Assembly (NCBI GenBank): GCA_017516865.1
Contig: JAFXAU010000019.1
Coordinates: 1-51,963 of the forward strand
Length of the DNA: 51,963 nucleotides
Direction: 5' to 3'
Origin: Bacteroidales bacterium
Lineage (GTDB): Bacteria; Bacteroidota; Bacteroidia; Bacteroidales; UBA1715
The notes below the pieces were generated by a model that worked only from the letters and a program-made list of their open reading frames with translations, was not told where the DNA came from and made no database searches. Shown piece by piece: positions 1-8,559 of the stretch; position 1 is the first letter of the stretch; each line of letters opens with the position of its first letter. The position numbers and the translations under genes are program-made.

Positions 1-22
1 CACACACACACACACACACACA
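1..22. repeat. CA dinucleotide microsatellite, (CA)11
   Basis: The window opens with eleven perfect CA units. It lies at the edge, so the true array may be longer. Such arrays are uncommon in bacteria and can be a slippage site or an assembly end artefact. No gene is seen between it and position 150. Confidence 0.9.
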
Positions 23-150
23 ACCCTCTCTTAAACAACCTTTTACAGTATTTATAAATAGCATATGCGGTTTTTCGTCGGTGACGGGAAACCTTTCGGT
101 TTTGTTAATGCAAAAGACGTGAAATTTTTAGTATAACATACATTAATATT

Positions 151-447
151 ATGAAAAGAATAAAATTACTCTTGTTGGCTTTGCCGTTTATGTTTGGTGC
201 AACATCTTGTGTAACTGACCATTGTGATACAGTGGAATGTCCAAGGGGCAAATTAATCGTTGAAGATTATTATGGATATGGTGACGATTATATCAAGTGG
301 GTATATTCTGCCGTTGTAGATAACTGCGATGAAGATGTGAGAATCCAGGGGAGGGATTTCGACCATCAATATTTTAAACGCGACTATGATGTTAAGGTCA
401 TGGTTGACGACGAAACAGTAATTGTTCGATTGAGAGAGAAAAAATAG
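151..447 (+). CDS. small predicted lipoprotein, function unknown
   Basis: This 98-residue protein begins with a basic, hydrophobic signal peptide ending in a lipobox (GATSC, Cys20), so it is probably lipid-anchored after signal peptidase II cleavage. The remainder is rich in acidic and aromatic residues and includes further cysteines (CDTVEC). I do not recognise a family. It lies 29 bases upstream of the first FISUMP-type gene on the same strand and may share a transcript with it. The ATG start gives a complete signal peptide. Confidence 0.7.
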   Translation: MKRIKLLLLALPFMFGATSCVTDHCDTVECPRGKLIVEDYYGYGDDYIKWVYSAVVDNCDEDVRIQGRDFDHQYFKRDYDVKVMVDDETVIVRLREKK

Positions 448-476
448 ACTTTATCAGAAACCTTAATTTTATAGAT

Positions 477-1889
477 ATGAAGAAACTTTATTCACTTTTA
501 GGGGCTATGTTGGTTGGAGCAAGTTTGTTTGCACAGACTAACTATACGTGTACGTTTTCGGCAAATGTGCCAATGGATAGCGTACAAGTAAAGAACACCG
601 TTTCGGGCGAGGCTAAAATGCTGTATTACCCCGATAATGAAATTACCTTGCAAAAGGTTGAGAAACAAAATGTTTCCGTCGCAACAGTTGGTAATTCTGC
701 ATTTTTGCAGCAAACGGCAAACAACATTGTGGCGGTAAACGTGGAAACGGCTTCGCTGTTGAATCTTACATTGTATTCCGCTAACGGAACGGTGGTTGCG
801 CGTTATGCAAACGCTGTAAGTGCTGGACAATACACATTCCAAGTAGGTGCTTCGGCAGGTGTGTATGTGTTGGTTGCTTCGGCTAACGACCAAACGGCTT
901 CTCTGAAACTTTCGTTGCTGGAAAACGCACAGGCAGGCATTTTTGAAGTGGCAACAGCCGAACCAGTGGCATTCTTGAAATCAGCCGACGATGTTATTAC
1001 TTTTAACGAAGGCGAAGAGTTTGAATTTACTGGGTATTATAAAAAACAGACGGATGTAAAAACTTCTGCAATTATCGAAAGTGAAGAAATAGTTTTTGCT
1101 TTTGAAAGAGATTATGAAGGTGCAATAAAATTTGCTTTTTCTGTTTCGGATGATAAGCAAGTGTATTTTTCTCAGGGAAACTTGCAATATCAGGCAAGTA
1201 CAGGAATGTGGCGTTTTGCCGAAAATCAATACGATGTAATAGCAGCATATAATACCCTTATATCGTCAACATACGATGGTTGGATAGATTTGTTCGGATT
1301 TGGAACGAGTGGATGGAATAGCGAAGCAAATGCTTATCAACCTTATAGTACGAGTGAAAATAATGATGATTACTATATAGGAGGAGAGGCAATCAACAAT
1401 TTTTCGGGTAGTTATGCAAATGCAGACTGGGGGAAATTCAACGCAATCTCGAATGGTGGAAATCAAGCAGGATTGTGGAGAACGCTTACAAGTAGTGAAT
1501 GGGAGTATTTGATCTCAAGTCGTGTACAAGCAAATAGTCTTATTGGGCAAGGCAAGGTAAATAATGTAAAAGGATTGATATTGTTGCCTGATGATTGGGA
1601 AACGCCTTCGTCAATAAAATTTACGTGTAATCCAGGAGATTATACTACCAATGAATATTCGCTCGAAGATTGGATGAAAATGCAGTCATATGGTGCTATA
1701 TTCCTTCCAACAGCTGGCGATCGTATAGGAACGACTATTTATTGTGTGGGAAAATACGGATACTATTGGTCTTCCACTATTTGTGGCGAGGGGGTGTATG
1801 GTCTACTTTTTAGCAGTAGTGAAGCTAGCATAAAGGGGTTCTATCGCTATGACGGCCGATCTGTCCGCCTTGTTCAAGATGTAGAATAA
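477..1889 (+). CDS. exported FISUMP-type surface protein, paralog A
   Basis: A 470-residue exported protein. It has a signal peptide ending SLFAQ (about residues 1-20). At roughly 95-145 follows a small beta module (LYSANGTVV ... GVYVLVAS) like type IX secretion type A sorting domains, here internal rather than C-terminal. One C-terminal domain of about 250 residues (220-470) has the signatures YFSQGNLQYQ, WRFAENQYD, ISNGGNQAGLWRTLT, LILLPDDW, YYWSST and GRSVRLVQD. Those signatures match the FISUMP / Fibrobacter-major-paralogous type domain seen in many Bacteroidales surface proteins. Its role is unknown. The next gene is a tandem paralog sharing most of the N-terminal 190 residues. Domain identity is from recalled family patterns. 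Confidence 0.8.
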   Translation: MKKLYSLLGAMLVGASLFAQTNYTCTFSANVPMDSVQVKNTVSGEAKMLYYPDNEITLQKVEKQNVSVATVGNSAFLQQTANNIVAVNVETASLLNLTLYSANGTVVARYANAVSAGQYTFQVGASAGVYVLVASANDQTASLKLSLLENAQAGIFEVATAEPVAFLKSADDVITFNEGEEFEFTGYYKKQTDVKTSAIIESEEIVFAFERDYEGAIKFAFSVSDDKQVYFSQGNLQYQASTGMWRFAENQYDVIAAYNTLISSTYDGWIDLFGFGTSGWNSEANAYQPYSTSENNDDYYIGGEAINNFSGSYANADWGKFNAISNGGNQAGLWRTLTSSEWEYLISSRVQANSLIGQGKVNNVKGLILLPDDWETPSSIKFTCNPGDYTTNEYSLEDWMKMQSYGAIFLPTAGDRIGTTIYCVGKYGYYWSSTICGEGVYGLLFSSSEASIKGFYRYDGRSVRLVQDVE

Positions 1890-1913
1890 TTTAGAAACTC
1901 AATTTTTATAGAT

Positions 1914-4130
1914 ATGAAGAAACTTTATTCGTTTTTAGGAGCATTGTTGGTGGCAACAGGTTTGTTTGCCCAGACCAACTACACATGTACGTTTTCGGCA
2001 AATGTGCCAATAGACAGCGTACAAGTAAAGAGCGTCGTTTCGGGTGAGGCTAAAATGCTGTATGGCTCCGATAACGTAATTACTTTGAAAAAGATTGAAA
2101 AACAAGATGTTGCCGTTGCAACGGTTGGCAATTCAGCATTTTTGCAGCAAACGGCAAACAACACCGTGGCAGTAAACGTGGAAACGGCTTCGCTGTTGAA
2201 TCTTACGTTGTATTCCGCTAACGGAACGGTGGTTGCCCGTTATGCAAACAATGTAAATGCTGGACAATACACATTCCAAGTTGGTGCTTCGGTAGGAGTG
2301 TATGTGTTGGTTGCTTCGGCTAACGGTCAAACGGCTTCGCTGAAACTTTCGTTGCAGGAAAACGCCCAGGCAGGCATTTTTGAAGTGGCAACAGCCGAAT
2401 CCGTGGCATTCTTGAAATCAGCCGACGATGTTATTACTTTTAACGAAGGCGAAACATTTGAATTTACTGGATATTACAAAAAGCAAACAGATGTAAAAAC
2501 TTCTACAATTACAGAAAATACAACAATTGAGTTTGAATTTGAGATAGAAAAACCTAAACCTGAAATCTTTGAAAATGGTGCTATAAAAGCCGCATTTTCT
2601 ATTTCTATGAATCAAAAGATATATTTTTCTCAAGGGAATTTGCAGTATCAAGCCAAAACTGACACATGGCGTTTTGCCGAGCACCAGTTGAGTTCCATTG
2701 GTGCTCTGTATTCATTGCCAGAAAATGATGGATATATAGATTTATTTTGTTTCGGAACTTCAGGCTGGTCAGGCGGGGCGGTAGCCTATCAACCTGATAA
2801 GTATAGCAAACAAAATAGTGATTACTATATTGGAGGCTCGCCAGCAAATGATTTGACTGGCGAATACGCAAACGCCGACTGGGGAGTTTATAATGCAATT
2901 TCAAATGGTGGAAATCAAGCAGGATTGTGGAGAACTCTTACGAATGAAGAATTCTCATATATAATGAAAAACCGACGTGATGCCTCGAAAAAATATGGAA
3001 TAGCGAGTATTGAAGGTATAAATGGACTTATTTTGTTACCCGACAATTGGGTTTTACCAGAAGGTGTTTCATTTACAAGTGGAACTTCTGATTATTATGG
3101 AAAGTATCGTTATCAAGAAGTGAATAATTATACGTATGCGGAATGGGAAAAGTTAGAGGAAAATGGTGCTGTGTTTTTCCCTGCTGTAGGAGAACGCGAT
3201 ACGGATGGAACGTATCTTTTTGAAAATGAATATGGAAACTATTGGACAAGTTCTGTAAGGGGAGTGAGTGCGGAACTCTTTCATTTTACAAGTAATGAAT
3301 ATTCTGTGGGACCAATCGGCCGTTTATATGGTATGTCCGTTCGTTTAGCTCAAAATGTTAAACGTGAAGTATCGGACGAAGGCGTTATAAAGGCACCATT
3401 TTCTGTCTCAGAAAATAAACGGGTGAATTTCTCAATGGGAAATTTGCAATATAATCCCAATGTGGATGTATGGCGTTTTGCCGAACAGCAATATGACTTG
3501 ATTGGCAATGAAAACTCAAATATTTCGTCTTCATATAATGGTTTTATTGACTTGTTTTCGTGGGGTACAAGCGGATTTAACTCAATCTATCCATATTCCG
3601 AATACAATAGAGCGTACGCGTTTAATGATGAAGAAAAAAATATTGCGGAAACTAACTATGATTGGGGCGTGTATAACCCTATTTCCAACGGAGGCAATTC
3701 AAATGGTCTATGGAGAACGCTAACAGCAGAAGAATGGAGTTATTTGATAAACGAACGTAAAGAAGCTGATAAATTATATTCAAGAGGAAATATAGAAGGA
3801 ATCAATGGAATTATATTATTACCAGATAATTGGACCACACCATCTTTGCTTCAATTTACACATCAATCAGATGATTGGAATACGAATTCATATTCCGCGG
3901 AGGATTGGAACATAATGCAGTCAAAAGGAGCCGTGTTTTTGCCAGCAAATGGTTACCGCAGAGGTAAGATATTGTATGGTGATGGGGGATATGGAAACTA
4001 TTGGTCTGCGTCCTTTTTAGATGACTATAACTCGTATAATGTACATTTTAACACGGAAGAAATTGTTACGAATCATCGTGGTGATCGGGAAACTGGTTTT
4101 GGCGTCCGTCTTGTGAGAGATGTAGAATAA
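1914..4130 (+). CDS. exported FISUMP-type surface protein, paralog B with two domain copies
   Basis: A 738-residue tandem paralog of the preceding gene. The signal peptide (ends GLFAQ) and the N-terminal module with the internal sorting-like segment are nearly the same as in paralog A. It carries two FISUMP-type domains instead of one: about 225-485 (IYFSQGNLQYQ ... YGNYWTSS ... SVRLAQNV) and about 490-738 (VNFSMGNLQYN ... YGNYWSAS ... GVRLVRDV). The two copies differ considerably, so the duplication is not recent, while the N-terminal modules of A and B are much closer. The gene starts 24 bases after paralog A, with the same bases around the start codon, and ends at a strong terminator. Surface exposure is inferred; binding partners are unknown. 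Confidence 0.8.
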   Translation: MKKLYSFLGALLVATGLFAQTNYTCTFSANVPIDSVQVKSVVSGEAKMLYGSDNVITLKKIEKQDVAVATVGNSAFLQQTANNTVAVNVETASLLNLTLYSANGTVVARYANNVNAGQYTFQVGASVGVYVLVASANGQTASLKLSLQENAQAGIFEVATAESVAFLKSADDVITFNEGETFEFTGYYKKQTDVKTSTITENTTIEFEFEIEKPKPEIFENGAIKAAFSISMNQKIYFSQGNLQYQAKTDTWRFAEHQLSSIGALYSLPENDGYIDLFCFGTSGWSGGAVAYQPDKYSKQNSDYYIGGSPANDLTGEYANADWGVYNAISNGGNQAGLWRTLTNEEFSYIMKNRRDASKKYGIASIEGINGLILLPDNWVLPEGVSFTSGTSDYYGKYRYQEVNNYTYAEWEKLEENGAVFFPAVGERDTDGTYLFENEYGNYWTSSVRGVSAELFHFTSNEYSVGPIGRLYGMSVRLAQNVKREVSDEGVIKAPFSVSENKRVNFSMGNLQYNPNVDVWRFAEQQYDLIGNENSNISSSYNGFIDLFSWGTSGFNSIYPYSEYNRAYAFNDEEKNIAETNYDWGVYNPISNGGNSNGLWRTLTAEEWSYLINERKEADKLYSRGNIEGINGIILLPDNWTTPSLLQFTHQSDDWNTNSYSAEDWNIMQSKGAVFLPANGYRRGKILYGDGGYGNYWSASFLDDYNSYNVHFNTEEIVTNHRGDRETGFGVRLVRDVE

Positions 4131-4140
4131 CATAATTTGA

Positions 4141-4178
4141 AAAACTCTTGCTATTTTTCCCAATAGCAGGAGTTTTTT
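4141..4178 (+). terminator. Rho-independent terminator after FISUMP paralog B
   Basis: A 15-bp stem (AAAACTC-TTGCTATT paired with AATAGCA-GGAGTTTT, one G-T wobble) with a six-base loop ends in a T run. It ends the surface-protein transcript and rules out translation of the next gene from the in-frame TTG at 4148, which lies inside the stem. Confidence 0.85.
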
Positions 4179-4216
4179 ACGTTAAAAATGCTTTACTTTG
4201 TAAAAAATGTGCTTTT

Positions 4217-5548
4217 ATGAAAAATATTAAAACTGTTTGTACGCTTACTTTAGTTTTGTTGTGCTTTAGCGTAAATGCCCAAAAGTTATTCTACGTTTCT
4301 GGTGATATTGGTTATGCGGGAACACAGGGTGACGCATTTAAAGATAAAACCACAGGTGAAAAATTAGGCTCTTTTGGACTTGGGTTCGGTGCTGATGCTA
4401 TGATGTGTTTAGATGCACTTAATAATAAGTTTGCGGTCGGGGGAATGTTCGCAGGTTCTGTATTATTTGGATTTGAGAGCTCTACGGAGTTAGATGTCGG
4501 ATTATATAGTTTAGCAGTATATGGGCTAAAAGCTCAATATCGACTACGAGTCCCAGAAAAAAAGGTGAGTCCGTATGTTACCATTGGCCTTGGATTGAGT
4601 CAGTTTTCAACACCTGACACTTATTATGGAGAAACGTTGATTGCCGAAGGTGGAAGTGCGTATTCTTTCGGAATACGGCCAGAAATAGGATTTGATTTAG
4701 GTAGTTTTATACTTTCTGCAGCATATATTGTTCCTATGCATTATACTGTGAAATCGCAAACTGGAAATTTTAGTGGTACTGCCGGTGTTTACACTATCTC
4801 TCTCGGATGGCGGCAATATTTTTCATTCAACGACGGTTTTTCTCTGTCGAGAACATTAAAGACAGGCAAATCGGGAGCATCAGAGGTTACGTTCGATAAT
4901 GCTCCTAAGCAGAAAAATACTGCAAAAAACAACAAAGAAACCTATTCGGCTCCGAAGAATACTGCACCATCTCAACAATATCAAAACGCTGAGACACAGG
5001 GAACAGCAACGCAAAATGTTGCCGAAAAGACACGTAAAGTGCCGCAAAACAATGCCGAATCGGTAAAGGTTCCGACAAATCCTGCGGAAGTCAAGGTAAC
5101 GTATGAAAACCCGAACTTCAAGGTAGGTGAAAAAGTTCTTTATAAATTCCGCGATAGAGTGTATACGGCACATGTTGTTTCGTTTATTGGCAACGATATT
5201 GCCGTGGTTGAAACGGAAGACGGATTGACCGTAAATCGCTACGTGAAAGACCTTGTTACAGGCGAGGAACCGCCAAAACCAGTGGCACAGGCTCCGGCAC
5301 CTAAGGTGCAGATGATGCCGCAGCATAATGCCGAATCGGTAAAAGAACCGACAAATCCTGCGGAAGCCAAGGTTACGTATGAAAATCCGAACTTCAAGGT
5401 AGGCGAGAAGGTGTTGTACAAATTCCGCGACAGAGTTTGCACAGCAACAATCATTTCGTTTATCGGCAGTGATATTGCGTTGGTTGAAATGGAGAACGGG
5501 GCAACGGTAAAACGCTATTTGAAGGATCTTGTGAAAGTGATTGAATAA
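4217..5548 (+). CDS. outer-membrane beta-barrel protein with two C-terminal Tudor/SH3-like repeats
   Basis: This 443-residue protein has a signal peptide (ends SVNAQ, residue 21). About 180 residues of alternating, glycine- and aromatic-rich strands follow, like a small outer-membrane barrel (25-205, ending GWRQYFSF). Next come a Gln/Asn/Lys/Ala-rich linker (215-275) and two closely similar repeats of about 66 residues (279-347 and 370-440). Each repeat holds NPNFKVGEKVLYKFRDRV and an RYxKDLV end, resembling Tudor/KOW/SH3-like small barrels. The ATG at 4217 is chosen because it begins the signal peptide; the longer frame starts within the upstream terminator. The function is unknown; the repeats might bind a periplasmic polymer or protein. 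Confidence 0.75.
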   Translation: MKNIKTVCTLTLVLLCFSVNAQKLFYVSGDIGYAGTQGDAFKDKTTGEKLGSFGLGFGADAMMCLDALNNKFAVGGMFAGSVLFGFESSTELDVGLYSLAVYGLKAQYRLRVPEKKVSPYVTIGLGLSQFSTPDTYYGETLIAEGGSAYSFGIRPEIGFDLGSFILSAAYIVPMHYTVKSQTGNFSGTAGVYTISLGWRQYFSFNDGFSLSRTLKTGKSGASEVTFDNAPKQKNTAKNNKETYSAPKNTAPSQQYQNAETQGTATQNVAEKTRKVPQNNAESVKVPTNPAEVKVTYENPNFKVGEKVLYKFRDRVYTAHVVSFIGNDIAVVETEDGLTVNRYVKDLVTGEEPPKPVAQAPAPKVQMMPQHNAESVKEPTNPAEAKVTYENPNFKVGEKVLYKFRDRVCTATIISFIGSDIALVEMENGATVKRYLKDLVKVIE

Positions 5549-5558
5549 AACTGATAGT

Positions 5559-6179
5559 ATGAAACAAAGAATTTTTTTTCTGTTATTATTTGTGCTGACG
5601 GCGGTAATGACGAATGCACAGGACTGGTCTGATTATGAAATATGGAAATTATATCCAGGCTATGTTGTTAAAAACGACGGTGAAATAGTAGAGGGATATA
5701 TCGAAGCACAAAAACGAGGCTGCATAGGCTCATATATAAATAGCAATCAGACGTGTGTGAACTTTTTTACCGATCCTCGCGATACACGGACAAAAATTGT
5801 ATATACACCTGATTATATTAAGGCATACGTGATTGGTGACAGATACTACAAATCCATGCACTATAGCGGCGGGTTGATGTCGAAACCTATGCGTTTTTTG
5901 TTGCAGATTTCTGACGGATACATTTCAAAATATGTGTGGTACGAGCCAAACGAAACAAACACTGGTTACGAAGATAAAATTGTGTATCAGAAGGGTGACG
6001 AAATGCCTATAGAAATGACTTCGTTAATGTTGAATTTTACTGATAAAGTCAGCAAGTTGGTGGCAGAAGATGTGGAACTTGCTCAAAAAGTATTGAAAAA
6101 GGAAAAAGGTTACGGACGGCTTAATATTGATAAAATTATTGCCGAATACAACACGTGGTATAGAAATAATATGAGATAA
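5559..6179 (+). CDS. exported protein of unknown function
   Basis: A 206-residue protein with a clear signal peptide (MKQRIFFLLLFVLTAV ... TNAQ). The mature part starts with a PGYVVKNDGEIVEGYIE segment like small beta-rich domains of exported Bacteroidetes proteins I cannot name. A C-terminal helical segment (about 160-206) is rich in Lys and Glu. The ATG at 5559 is preferred over an in-frame TTG at 5541, which would overlap the upstream gene and delay the signal peptide. It starts 10 bases after the barrel/Tudor-like gene and is probably cotranscribed with it. Confidence 0.65.
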   Translation: MKQRIFFLLLFVLTAVMTNAQDWSDYEIWKLYPGYVVKNDGEIVEGYIEAQKRGCIGSYINSNQTCVNFFTDPRDTRTKIVYTPDYIKAYVIGDRYYKSMHYSGGLMSKPMRFLLQISDGYISKYVWYEPNETNTGYEDKIVYQKGDEMPIEMTSLMLNFTDKVSKLVAEDVELAQKVLKKEKGYGRLNIDKIIAEYNTWYRNNMR

Positions 6180-6182
6180 CCC

Positions 6183-6210
6183 GTAGAGACGTGATTCATC
6201 GCGTCTCTAC
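6183..6210. repeat. 28-bp palindromic intergenic repeat, copy 1
   Basis: Arms GTAGAGACG and CGTCTCTAC flank an almost self-complementary centre; there is one mismatch (GTGATTCATCGC centre). A second, perfect copy lies at 18003-18032. It sits between convergent genes, but no T run follows directly on either strand, so a terminator role is uncertain here. Confidence 0.85.
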
Positions 6211-6240
6211 ATTCCCAAAAGAACATACGGTATTTTTTGA

Positions 6241-7788
6241 TTATTTCCGTGCAATAGCTTCTGCACAATTCATGCCGTCGATGGCGGACGAAACGATTCC
6301 TCCTGCGTAGCCAGCACCTTCGCCACATGGGTACAAATTCTCAATGCGGATGTGGTGAAGTGTTTCTCCGTCACGGGGAATGCGGATAGGAGAGGACGAC
6401 CGTGATTCTACGCCGACGAGAATGCCCTCGGAACTTGCAAAACCGTGCATTTGTCTGTCGAAGGCTTTGAGTCCTTCCTGTAATCTTTTTGAAATAGATT
6501 CGGGCATCCAAAAGTGCATGGGGGAACTGATTAATCCTGGAATGTATGAACTGTCGGGTAGAGAACCTGAGATTTTTCCTCGTACAAAATCTGAAATTCG
6601 TTGTGCCGGTGCAATCTGCTTTTGACCGCCGTTTTTAAACGCAAGGGATTCCAAATCTTCTTGAAATTTCAATCCTGCAAGTACGCCGTAGTCTTTGTAT
6701 TCGGCAAAGTCTTCAATTCGCAGTTCTACGACCATTCCTGAGTTTGCAAATGGTGAATTTCTCCGTGAATTTGACATCCCGTTTACCACGGTCTGATTGT
6801 CGGCTGTCATAGACGGAACAATAATTCCACCTGGGCACATACAAAAAGAGTAGACACCTCTGTCATTTACCTGATGGACAAGTGTATAATTCGCCGCAGG
6901 TAAGGCGTCGGATTTATTCCCATGATATTGAATGGAATTTATCAATTCCTGTGGATGTTCCACCCTGACGCCCATGGCACAAGCCTTTGCTTCGAGTTCT
7001 ATGCCGGCATTGTGCAACGTGTAGTAGAGAGGACGGGCTGAATGACCTGTGGCGAGAATAACCGTATTGACTTTGAATGAGTCGGAACCGCAGATTATTT
7101 TCGTGATTTTGTCGCTATTTATCTCAAAACCAGTTACTTCCTTGTTGAAATGTATTTCGCCGCCACATTCAAGAATGGTTTTCCGCATATTTGAAATGAC
7201 TTCGGGAAGTTTGTCGGAACCGATGTGCGGATGTGCGTCGACAAGAATGGAATGTTGTGCACCGTGAATGACGAACAGTTCCAAAACCCGTCGGTTATCG
7301 CCTTTCTTTTTTGAGCGTGTGAATAGTTTCCCGTCGGAAAACGTGCCTGCGCCGCCTTCGCCGAAACAATAGTTCGACAAAGGATTACAGCCTTGATTAA
7401 GGTTTAGTTTTGCAATATCTTTTTTTCGTTCAGAAACGTCTTTCCCTTGTTCTAAAATGATAGGTTTGAAATTGAGCTCAATAAGTCGCAGAGCGGCGAA
7501 AAGTCCTGCTGGTCCGGCACCGATGATGTGAACTTCGGGTTGGAGAGAAACGTTGTGCTTTTCAAAAAGCAGCTTTTCCTGCGGAAGCCGTGCGTCGTCG
7601 CCGTAGGCGGTAAGTACAGACAGGTTGATTTTTATGTCTCGCGAACGAGCGTCAATCGAGCGTTTGACGATTCGCATTTCATTGATGTCGGACAAGGAAA
7701 TATTCAGCCGTTCCGCAACCGTTTTCTTTAGACGAAAATCATTTTTTGCGTTATTGGGACGAACTTGTATTGTGACGGTTTGAATCAT
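6241..7788 (-). CDS. FAD-dependent oxidoreductase (NAD(FAD)-utilizing dehydrogenase family)
   Basis: A 515-residue predicted cytoplasmic flavoprotein. A Rossmann dinucleotide-binding motif (HIIGAGPAGLFAAL, about 87-100) follows an N-terminal region of about 80 residues that is typical of the large uncharacterised FAD-dependent family COG2509. Downstream are a glycine-rich segment (CFGEGGAGTFSDGKL), VILATGHSARP near the FAD site, and a C-terminal GEGAGYAGGIVSSAIDGM motif that closes the FAD pocket. The substrate is unknown. The stop is 30 bases from the palindromic repeat. It lies just downstream of porT on the same strand with a 2-base gap, so the two are probably cotranscribed. Confidence 0.85.
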   Translation of the reverse strand: MIQTVTIQVRPNNAKNDFRLKKTVAERLNISLSDINEMRIVKRSIDARSRDIKINLSVLTAYGDDARLPQEKLLFEKHNVSLQPEVHIIGAGPAGLFAALRLIELNFKPIILEQGKDVSERKKDIAKLNLNQGCNPLSNYCFGEGGAGTFSDGKLFTRSKKKGDNRRVLELFVIHGAQHSILVDAHPHIGSDKLPEVISNMRKTILECGGEIHFNKEVTGFEINSDKITKIICGSDSFKVNTVILATGHSARPLYYTLHNAGIELEAKACAMGVRVEHPQELINSIQYHGNKSDALPAANYTLVHQVNDRGVYSFCMCPGGIIVPSMTADNQTVVNGMSNSRRNSPFANSGMVVELRIEDFAEYKDYGVLAGLKFQEDLESLAFKNGGQKQIAPAQRISDFVRGKISGSLPDSSYIPGLISSPMHFWMPESISKRLQEGLKAFDRQMHGFASSEGILVGVESRSSSPIRIPRDGETLHHIRIENLYPCGEGAGYAGGIVSSAIDGMNCAEAIARK

Positions 7789-7790
7789 AG

Positions 7791-8516
7791 TTATTCGAAA
7801 TGGAACGATACGATGAACATTCTACTTTTGAGAGCATCGATTACGGTGCAGTATTCCGTCTGTTCTGGTTCAAGCACGTTCACGGTACCGAAACTGAATT
7901 TAAATTCTGTTGCTAATTTGAAATATACAAGGAAGAAATCAATGCCGAATCCAAATTCGTAAAACATATCAAGCGGATGCTGATTTATTGTGTAATCGTC
8001 GTTGTCGTTTCCGATTCTTTTGGTGTCCAAATCGTAACGGAACGACATTCCTCCGACCAAATACGGACGATAGTTGTTTATTCGTTTCCCTTTGAATTTC
8101 AGTAGGATAGGAGCGTCAATGTAGATACTCGAAACTTTCATTGTGTATTCCTTGAAAACAGGTTCGAATCGGGGAGAGCCCTCTTTCCTGATTTGGTAAA
8201 CCAGATTTCGCTGTCCGAAAATCAAACCGGGCAGGAATCTGGCAGAAAGATAATTTCCCATTCGTAATTCGCTGATTACGCCCAAATTGACACCGACAGT
8301 TCCGTGAGATTCAACACCGTAGACCGAATCGGCAAGACCTGTAAATAATAATGTAGAATCAGGGAAAATTCTGTAGTTCATGTAGTTGGTTCCCAGTGTG
8401 AAACCCAAGTGGAACCACTTTTTATCGTATTCTTGGTCGTGCATAATCTTTTTGTGCTGTGCAAAACCTTGCACCGCCATTGTGAGAAATAAAAAGATGT
8501 AGACAGTCTGTTTCAA
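7791..8516 (-). CDS. porT: PorT-family outer-membrane protein (type IX secretion)
   Basis: A 241-residue predicted outer-membrane barrel with signal peptide (ends VQGFAQ) and mature start HKKIMHDQEYDKKWFHLGF. Patterns such as HLGFTLGTN, SARFLPGLIFGQR, IDAPILLKFKGKR and the YEFGFGIDFFLVYFK strand match the PorT family needed for type IX secretion in Bacteroidetes. Its position directly downstream of menG/ubiE is the usual arrangement in that phylum, as I recall it. No ATG precedes the signal peptide; a TTG at 8516 gives a well-formed 20-residue signal, whereas the longer frame overlaps ubiE. Secretion itself is inferred; the other Por genes are not in the window apart from a PorE-like gene. 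Confidence 0.8.
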   Translation of the reverse strand: MKQTVYIFLFLTMAVQGFAQHKKIMHDQEYDKKWFHLGFTLGTNYMNYRIFPDSTLLFTGLADSVYGVESHGTVGVNLGVISELRMGNYLSARFLPGLIFGQRNLVYQIRKEGSPRFEPVFKEYTMKVSSIYIDAPILLKFKGKRINNYRPYLVGGMSFRYDLDTKRIGNDNDDYTINQHPLDMFYEFGFGIDFFLVYFKLATEFKFSFGTVNVLEPEQTEYCTVIDALKSRMFIVSFHFE

Positions 8517-8559
8517 CGATTCTTTTTTTGGTAAAAGTATAAAGTTTTCGTTTACATTA

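Noticed and set aside
4148..4216. Upstream extension of the barrel/Tudor-like gene from a TTG
   Set aside because: It starts inside a strong terminator and adds residues ahead of a complete signal peptide beginning at 4217.
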